A stretch of 26,084 bases of DNA, taken from positions 1 to 26,084 of the forward strand of contig DASYAI010000068.1 in assembly GCA_036501425.1 (NCBI GenBank). Reading direction: 5' to 3'. This DNA is from DATKRB01 sp036501425. GTDB taxonomy: Bacteria; Actinomycetota; Acidimicrobiia; Acidimicrobiales; RAAP-2. Shown here one piece after another: positions 22,330-26,084 of the stretch; the first letter of the stretch is position 1, and every line of letters begins with the position of its first letter. The position numbers and the translations under genes are program-made. Below the pieces are notes generated by a model. That model saw nothing but the letters and a program-made list of their open reading frames with translations. It had not been told where the DNA came from and did no database searches.

Positions 22330-22376
22330 TCGGCCGGCCTCCGAGCCACACCACCAGGGACGGGAGGTGGCGGTGA
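22326..22376 (+). CDS. 16-codon bridging ORF between DegV and a membrane protein
   Basis: ATG 22326 overlaps the DegV stop (ATGA). The ORF encodes MIGRPPSHTTRDGRWR and stops at TGA 22374-22376, which overlaps the GTG at 22373 of the next gene (GTGA). It thus links its neighbours by two 4-base overlaps and also has a promoter-like TAGCCT six bases upstream. No domain is visible; coupling of translation is the likely role. It contains the GGGAGG ribosome-binding site of the next gene. Chance is possible for an ORF this short. Confidence 0.4.
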   Translation: MIGRPPSHTTRDGRWR

Positions 22377-22729
22377 CCGACGCCACCACGACGCCCGGCG
22401 CCGCCACCACAACGCCCGGCGCCGGCGCGCCGCCCACGTCCGAGCTGTCGGCCAAGGCGGTGGACACGATCGACCTGGTGGTGACCACGGTCAACGACAA
22501 GGCCATCCGGCCCCTGGTGGTCGCCGCCCGGGCGGTGGTCTTCGGGGTCCTGATCGCCGTGCTGGGCTCGGTCGCGCTCGTCCTCGGGGCGGTCGCGCTG
22601 GTCCGCCTGCTCGACGTGTACGCCTTCGCCGGCCGGGTGTGGGCCTCCGACGCGCTGCTCGGCGCGGTGCTCGTCGCCGCCGGCCTGCTCGCCTGGTCCA
22701 AGCGTTCCGCCCCCACACCCGATCGCTGA
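22373..22729 (+). CDS. Small two-helix membrane protein, unknown
   Basis: From GTG 22373 (GGGAGG 5 bases upstream; GTG 22367 is also in frame) the product has 118 residues. The head is Thr/Pro/Ala-rich and encoded by a 21-bp tandem repeat (22381-22401, 22402-22422, one mismatch). An amphipathic segment, SAKAVDTIDLVVTTVNDKAIRPLVVAARAVV, precedes the first membrane helix (about 51-74) and a second helix spans about 90-106. The tail is KRSAPTPDR. I do not recognise a family. It lies between DegV and trxB, 10 bases before trxB, so it is probably in the same transcript. It could be an accessory protein of the envelope genes upstream; no function is assigned. Confidence 0.7.
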   Translation: MTDATTTPGAATTTPGAGAPPTSELSAKAVDTIDLVVTTVNDKAIRPLVVAARAVVFGVLIAVLGSVALVLGAVALVRLLDVYAFAGRVWASDALLGAVLVAAGLLAWSKRSAPTPDR

Positions 22730-22739
22730 GCCCCGTCCG

Positions 22740-23702
22740 GTGCCCGAACGTCGCAACGTCCTGATCGCCGGGTCCGGGCCGGCCGGCCTCACCGCCGCCA
22801 TCTACACGGCTCGGGCCCAGCTCGCCCCCATGGTGATCGAAGGCGAGCCGTCCTCCACCAGCGACCAGCCGGGGGGCCAGCTCATGCTCACCACCGAGGT
22901 CGAGAATTTTCCCGGCTTCCCCGACGCGGTGATGGGGCCCGAGCTCATGCTGGCCATGCGCACCCAGGCCGAGCGGTTCGGGGCCGACCTCAGCGTGGCC
23001 AAGGTGAGCCGGGTCGACCTGGCGGGGGGCTCCCCCTTCGGGGTCTGGGTGGGCGACCCCGACCCCCCCGAGCCCACCTACCTGGCCGACGCGCTCATCG
23101 TCGCCGTCGGGGCCCGGTCCCTGATGCTAGGCCTGCCCAACGAGCGCCGGCTGCTGGCGCGGGGCGTCTCGACCTGCGCCACCTGCGACGGCTTCTTCTT
23201 CCGCCAGCAGGAGATCGCGGTGGTCGGCGGCGGCGACTCGGCGCTGGAGGAGGCCCTGTTCCTGACCCGGTTCGCCACCAAGGTCACCGTGGTGCACCGG
23301 CGCCACGAGCTGCGCGCGTCGAAGATCATGCAGGACCGGGCCCGGGCGAACGAGCGGATCGAGTTCCTGTGGAACACCGAGGTGATCGACGTGCTGGGCG
23401 AGGACAAGGTCGCCGGGCTGCGGGTGCGCGACACCGTCTCGGGGACGGCGTCCGAGCTGGACGTGACCGGGCTCTTCGTGGCCATCGGCCACGAACCCAA
23501 CACCGGCATCGTGAAGGGTCAGCTCGAGCTGGAGGAGAACGGCTACATCAAGACGTTCGGCGGCTCGCGGACCAGCGTCGACGGGGTTTTCGCCTGCGGC
23601 GACGTCCAGGACCACATCTACCGCCAGGCGGTCACCGCCGCCGGCTCGGGCTGCATGGCGGCCATCGACGCCGAGCGATGGTTGGAGTCTCGGGGGGCGT
23701 GA
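22740..23702 (+). CDS. trxB: Thioredoxin-disulfide reductase
   Basis: TrxB is an FAD enzyme that reduces thioredoxin with NADPH in the cytoplasm. The 320-residue protein has GSGPAGLTAAIYTAR (FAD site, 11-25), the redox pair CATC (C146, C149) followed by DGFFF, the NADPH motif VVGGGDSALEEALFLT (about 166), VVHRRHELRASKIM with the arginines that read NADPH, and FACGDVQDHIYRQAVTAAGSG closing the FAD site. All are intact and the length is normal. GTG 22740 starts 10 bases after the membrane protein. trxA follows after a strong hairpin. The pair matches M. tuberculosis trxB2-trxC next to cwlM. Confidence 0.96.
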   Translation: MPERRNVLIAGSGPAGLTAAIYTARAQLAPMVIEGEPSSTSDQPGGQLMLTTEVENFPGFPDAVMGPELMLAMRTQAERFGADLSVAKVSRVDLAGGSPFGVWVGDPDPPEPTYLADALIVAVGARSLMLGLPNERRLLARGVSTCATCDGFFFRQQEIAVVGGGDSALEEALFLTRFATKVTVVHRRHELRASKIMQDRARANERIEFLWNTEVIDVLGEDKVAGLRVRDTVSGTASELDVTGLFVAIGHEPNTGIVKGQLELEENGYIKTFGGSRTSVDGVFACGDVQDHIYRQAVTAAGSGCMAAIDAERWLESRGA

Positions 23703-23731
23703 GGGCCCCGACGCCGCCACGACCTGGGCGG

Positions 23732-23767
23732 GCCGCCGGCCCCGGGAACACGAACGTGGCCGGCGGC
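23732..23767 (+). terminator. Strong hairpin between trxB and trxA
   Basis: GCCGCCGGCC and GGCCGGCGGC are perfect 10-bp arms with a 16-base loop. They start 29 bases after the trxB stop and end 45 bases before trxA. The hairpin could terminate part of the transcripts, or protect the trxB end, so that trxA is expressed at its own level. Confidence 0.5.
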
Positions 23768-23812
23768 GTTCACATGCATGCGCCGGACTGACCGGCAGGA
23801 CGGGAGGTCACC

Positions 23813-24139
23813 GTGAGTGAAGAGATCGTGACACTGAACGACGCTACGTTTGACGAGCATGTCAAGAGCTCGGACGTGCCGGTGCTGGTGGACTTCTGGG
23901 CCGAATGGTGCGGTCCGTGCAAGATGATCGCACCGGTACTGGCGGAGATCGCCCACGAGCAGGCGGGCAAGCTGCAGATCGGGAAGTTGAACATCGACGA
24001 CAACCTCGACGTGACGCGCCGGTACGACGTGATGAGCATCCCGACCCTGATCCTGTTCAAGGACGGCGAGCCCCAGGCCCGGCTGGTCGGGGCGAAGCCC
24101 AAGGGACAGCTCCTCCAAGAGCTCTCCGCGTACCTCTGA
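23813..24139 (+). CDS. trxA: Thioredoxin
   Basis: Thioredoxin is the small dithiol reductant for ribonucleotide reductase, peroxiredoxins and other proteins. The 108-residue protein has the complete fold: VDFWAEWCGPCKMIAPVL with active-site C33 and C36 (WCGPC), then KLNIDDNLDVTRRYDVMSIPTLILFKDGE with the cis-proline, ending LLQELSAYL. GTG 23813 has GGGAGG 5 bases upstream. Its TGA overlaps a CTG that seems to begin cwlM. It is the presumed partner of TrxB upstream and a possible electron donor for the BCP peroxiredoxin at 6879. Confidence 0.97.
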   Translation: MSEEIVTLNDATFDEHVKSSDVPVLVDFWAEWCGPCKMIAPVLAEIAHEQAGKLQIGKLNIDDNLDVTRRYDVMSIPTLILFKDGEPQARLVGAKPKGQLLQELSAYL

Positions 24140-25134
24140 GCGACGACCCGCTCACCGACGTCCTGCCCCTCCGGGGCGGGGACGTCGGCGCGGCGGTCCG
24201 TGACGTCCAGCAGCGGCTGGGCGCGCTCGGGATCGAGACGGCGGGTGACCCCGACGGCTGCTTCGGCCCGGCCACCCGAGCCGGTGTCGAAGCCTTCCAG
24301 CACCGCCGGGGCTTGCGGGTCGACGGGATCTGTGGCCGCCAGACCTGGGACACCCTGGTCGAGGCCGGCTTCCGGCTCGGCGACCGGCTGCTGTACCTGC
24401 GCTCCCCCATGCTGCGGGGCGACGACGTGGCCGAGGTCCAGCAACGGCTGGGGGCGCTCGGCTTCGACACCGGCCGGGTGGACGGGATCTTCGGCCCGCT
24501 GACGTCGGCCGCGGTGGCCGACTTCCAGCGCAACTCCGGCCAGCCGGTCGACGGGATCGTCGGCCTGGTGACCTTCCGCGAGCTCCTCCGGATGCCCACC
24601 CGCCACCAGGACCCCGAACTGGTCTCCACCGTGCGAGCGCGCGACGAGCTCCGCCACGCGCCACCGACGTTGACCGGACGCCATGTCGCGGTGGGCGAGG
24701 CCGGCGGCCTGGGCGCCACGGTCGCCGCTCTGAGGCGCCGGCTGGTCGCCGCCGGGGCGCGGGTGACCGAGCTCCACCACCCCGACGGCTCCACCCAGGC
24801 CCTGCAGGCCAACGGAGCCGCGGTGGACGCCTACCTCGGGCTCCGGCTCGACCCGGCGGAACCGGGGTGCGGCACCGCCTTCTACGCCGGGTACCGCTAC
24901 GAGTCGCCCGGTGGAAGACGCCTGGCCGAGCTGGTCCAACAGGCGGTCCCCGGGGCCGTCGGGGTGCCGGACCGGGGGGTGCACGGCATGTCGCTGCCGG
25001 TACTGCGCGAGACCCGCATGGCGGCAGTCATCGTCGAGATTGGACCGGCCACGGCGGTGGTCGAGCAGGGAGCCGCCCTGGCCGGCAGCCTGGTGAGCGC
25101 CCTCAGTGGTTGGGCCGCCGCCCACTGGGACTGA
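24136..25134 (+). CDS. cwlM: CwlM-like protein: two peptidoglycan-binding repeats plus degenerate amidase fold
   Basis: In mycobacteria CwlM is a cytoplasmic, PknB-phosphorylated protein that activates MurA and so controls peptidoglycan synthesis. This 332-residue product has two PG_binding_1 repeats (about 13-75 and 91-152, each DV..VQQRLGALG...G.FGP.T...V..FQ...G...DG..G) and a C-terminal Amidase_3-like region (181-332), as in CwlM; there is no signal peptide. The Zn-binding GHGG is replaced by GEAGG, and the usual SxH strand by GLRLD; only the late glutamate (VIVEIG, E301) is kept, so hydrolysis is unlikely. No ATG, GTG or TTG lies between the trxA active-site region and the first repeat, so I place the start at CTG 24136, overlapping the trxA stop (CTGA). 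The trxB-trxA-cwlM-parB order matches mycobacteria. Confidence 0.85.
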   Translation: MSDDPLTDVLPLRGGDVGAAVRDVQQRLGALGIETAGDPDGCFGPATRAGVEAFQHRRGLRVDGICGRQTWDTLVEAGFRLGDRLLYLRSPMLRGDDVAEVQQRLGALGFDTGRVDGIFGPLTSAAVADFQRNSGQPVDGIVGLVTFRELLRMPTRHQDPELVSTVRARDELRHAPPTLTGRHVAVGEAGGLGATVAALRRRLVAAGARVTELHHPDGSTQALQANGAAVDAYLGLRLDPAEPGCGTAFYAGYRYESPGGRRLAELVQQAVPGAVGVPDRGVHGMSLPVLRETRMAAVIVEIGPATAVVEQGAALAGSLVSALSGWAAAHWD

Positions 25135-25171
25135 GGCTTCCCCCGGCGCCCACCGAGGCACCGTCGACCCA

Positions 25172-25209
25172 GTTCACCGGCCCGTCGCCCCGGTGTGACC
25201 CCGGTGAAC
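25172..25209 (+). terminator. Hairpin after cwlM
   Basis: GTTCACCGG and CCGGTGAAC are perfect 9-bp arms around a 20-base loop, starting 38 bases after the cwlM stop. It is a candidate terminator for the long plus-strand run. The arms also contain GTTCACC, a PHO-box-like unit, but here in inverted rather than direct order. Confidence 0.45.
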
Positions 25210-25260
25210 GACCACTGAACGCAAGGTGTCGGGCAGGTTCACGGGGGGCCAAAGTAACAA

Positions 25261-25287
25261 TCCACAACCTGTGCATGATGTTGTGGA
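25261..25287. promoter_or_regulatory. Inverted repeat with DnaA-box-like cores between cwlM and parB
   Basis: TCCACAAC and GTTGTGGA are perfect 8-bp arms with an 11-base spacer, in a locally A/T-richer patch. Each arm carries TCCACA, the core of DnaA boxes, in opposite orientation, though full 9-mers match only partly. It may equally be the terminator hairpin of parB on the minus strand. No gene is seen in the 25135-25405 gap. Confidence 0.4.
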
Positions 25288-25405
25288 AGAGACTTCCCGC
25301 CCTGATCATCGGGTGGAGGCGCGGGGTCCGTTCCACGGTCACCGCCGCGGTGGGATCCGGACCGGTCACGTGCCGGGCCGCTCCGACGAGAGGCCGAAGT
25401 CCTGG

Positions 25406-26084
25406 TCAAGCCCCCAGCTCGGCCGACGGATCAAGTGAAGGTTCCAGTGACCGTTCGGGCCCGCCCGAGCCGATCATGGCGCGGTAGATCCGCTCGAGAT
25501 CCTCGAGCGTGGCGAATTCCACCACCAGACGCCCCTTGCGGTTCTGCAGGTCGACCTTCACCCTCGTGCTGAGATGCTCGGAGAGCAGCTCCTCCAGCTC
25601 CAGCAGCCCGGGCTCCGGCAACCGCCGCTGCGACAGCGCCGAACCGGTCGTACCGTTGGTCGTACCAGCGGTACGACCAACCACCGGGGGCGCCGGTGAC
25701 TCGGGCACCAAGCTGATCCCGCCGGTCCGCACGATCTCCTCGACCGCCCGGACACTCAGTTGCTCCTCCACCACCCGCCGGGCCAGTTCCTCCTGGAGCC
25801 CCCGGTCGGGCGAACCCAGCAACGCCCGGGCGTGGCCGGCGGTGATCCCGCCCTCGGCCAGCAGGCGCTGGGCGCCCGCCGGTAACTGAAGCAGCCGGAG
25901 CGTGTTGGTCACCGCCGCACGGCTCTTGCCCACCCGGACCGCAACCTGCTCGTGGGTGAACCCGAACTCGTCGATCAGCTGTTGGTAGGCCGCCGACTCC
26001 TCGAGCGGGTTGAGATCCTCGCGGTGGAGGTTCTCGACCAACGCCTGCTCCAGGCTGTGGACGTCGGTCGTGGACGACTGGACG
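25406..26084 (-). CDS. parB: Chromosome-partitioning protein ParB, C-terminal part
   Basis: ParB binds parS sites near the origin and, with ParA and SMC, segregates chromosomes. The gene runs off the right edge; 225 residues are visible. They start within the conserved core (EQALVENLHREDLNPLEESAAYQQLIDEFGFTHEQVAVRVGKSRAAVTNTLRLLQLP), followed by ITAGHARALLG and the helix-turn-helix region. A Pro/Thr linker comes next, then the dimerisation domain (LEELLSEHLSTRVKVDLQNRKGRLVVEFATLEDLERIYRAM). The N-terminal CTPase motif GERRxRA lies outside the window. The linker is encoded by an unusual palindromic repeat. Position next to trxA-cwlM matches actinobacterial origin regions; no parS sequence was seen here. 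Confidence 0.95.
   Translation of the reverse strand, partial: VQSSTTDVHSLEQALVENLHREDLNPLEESAAYQQLIDEFGFTHEQVAVRVGKSRAAVTNTLRLLQLPAGAQRLLAEGGITAGHARALLGSPDRGLQEELARRVVEEQLSVRAVEEIVRTGGISLVPESPAPPVVGRTAGTTNGTTGSALSQRRLPEPGLLELEELLSEHLSTRVKVDLQNRKGRLVVEFATLEDLERIYRAMIGSGGPERSLEPSLDPSAELGA
25646..25681. repeat. Three-unit palindromic repeat within parB
   Basis: GGTCGTACC (25646-25654), GGTCGTACC (25658-25666) and GGTACGACC (25670-25678) are spaced every 12 bases. The last two form a perfect 12-bp-arm palindrome (25655-25666 with 25670-25681, 3-base centre). It encodes the GRTAGTTNGTTG linker. It does not match the parS consensus. Confidence 0.75.

Noticed and set aside
25172..25244. PHO box downstream of cwlM from GTTCACC-like sequences
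   Set aside because: The copies are inverted or irregularly spaced rather than on an 11-base direct grid, and a hairpin explains the main pair.
25135..25405. Origin of replication or parS cluster between cwlM and parB
   Set aside because: Only two partial DnaA cores and no TGTTTCACGTGAAACA-like site are present; oriC would be expected near dnaA, which is outside the window.

Overview
The window is very GC-rich DNA from a high-GC Gram-positive bacterium (Actinomycetota). Gene content and order match the replication-origin flank of actinobacterial chromosomes: dnaB-rplI-rpsR-ssb-rpsF, a padR-ino1 pair, then cca, a DUF6049 protein, murJ, trxB, trxA, cwlM and parB. In Mycobacterium tuberculosis the same genes sit on the two sides of oriC. 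Here both sets are fused into one block, and mutT4, sigM and ponA are missing. I infer a deep-branching lineage, perhaps Acidimicrobiia, but one window cannot prove that. No phage, insertion sequence, CRISPR array, tRNA or rRNA was seen.

Layout. 1-618 (-) is a broken 5' part of cytochrome c oxidase subunit I (two frameshifts and an amber stop). 823-3375 (+) holds an NAD-dependent epimerase, a CorA-type Mg2+ channel with GQN instead of GMN, and a small W/GF-repeat protein. 3445-5775 (-) holds a GlcD-like FAD oxidase and a membrane-anchored unknown. 6060-8672 (+) holds a 12-codon leader ORF, a RegX3-like response regulator without a neighbouring kinase, a BCP peroxiredoxin and an EntS-type MFS exporter. 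8769-12396 (-) is the replication/ribosome block: rpsF, ssb, rpsR and rplI, the last three joined by TGATG overlaps, then dnaB behind an unusual repeat-bearing leader. 12526-13901 (-) is a DUF5318 zinc-ribbon protein overlapping panB.

14066-15828 (+) is padR-ino1, which makes inositol phosphate. 15925-17367 (-) is the CCA-adding enzyme. From 17401 a long plus-strand run follows: DUF6049, murJ (lipid II flippase), a DegV protein, a 16-codon bridging ORF, a small membrane protein, trxB, trxA and cwlM. This links cell-wall export and its control with the thioredoxin system. parB enters from the right edge on the minus strand.

Regulation. A recurring signal is a TANNNT -10 hexamer 6-8 bases before the start codon, as in leaderless actinobacterial transcripts. 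Two such promoters appear to drive tiny ORFs whose stop overlaps the next gene's start by 4 nt. The most unusual items are the RGG-rich tail on ribosomal protein S18, those coupled mini-ORFs, the apparent CTG start and degenerate amidase site of CwlM, the 33-bp repeat array and DnaA-like box before dnaB, and a 12-bp-arm palindrome inside parB. I found no convincing wholly new multi-gene system; the novelty is mostly regulatory and in protein variants.
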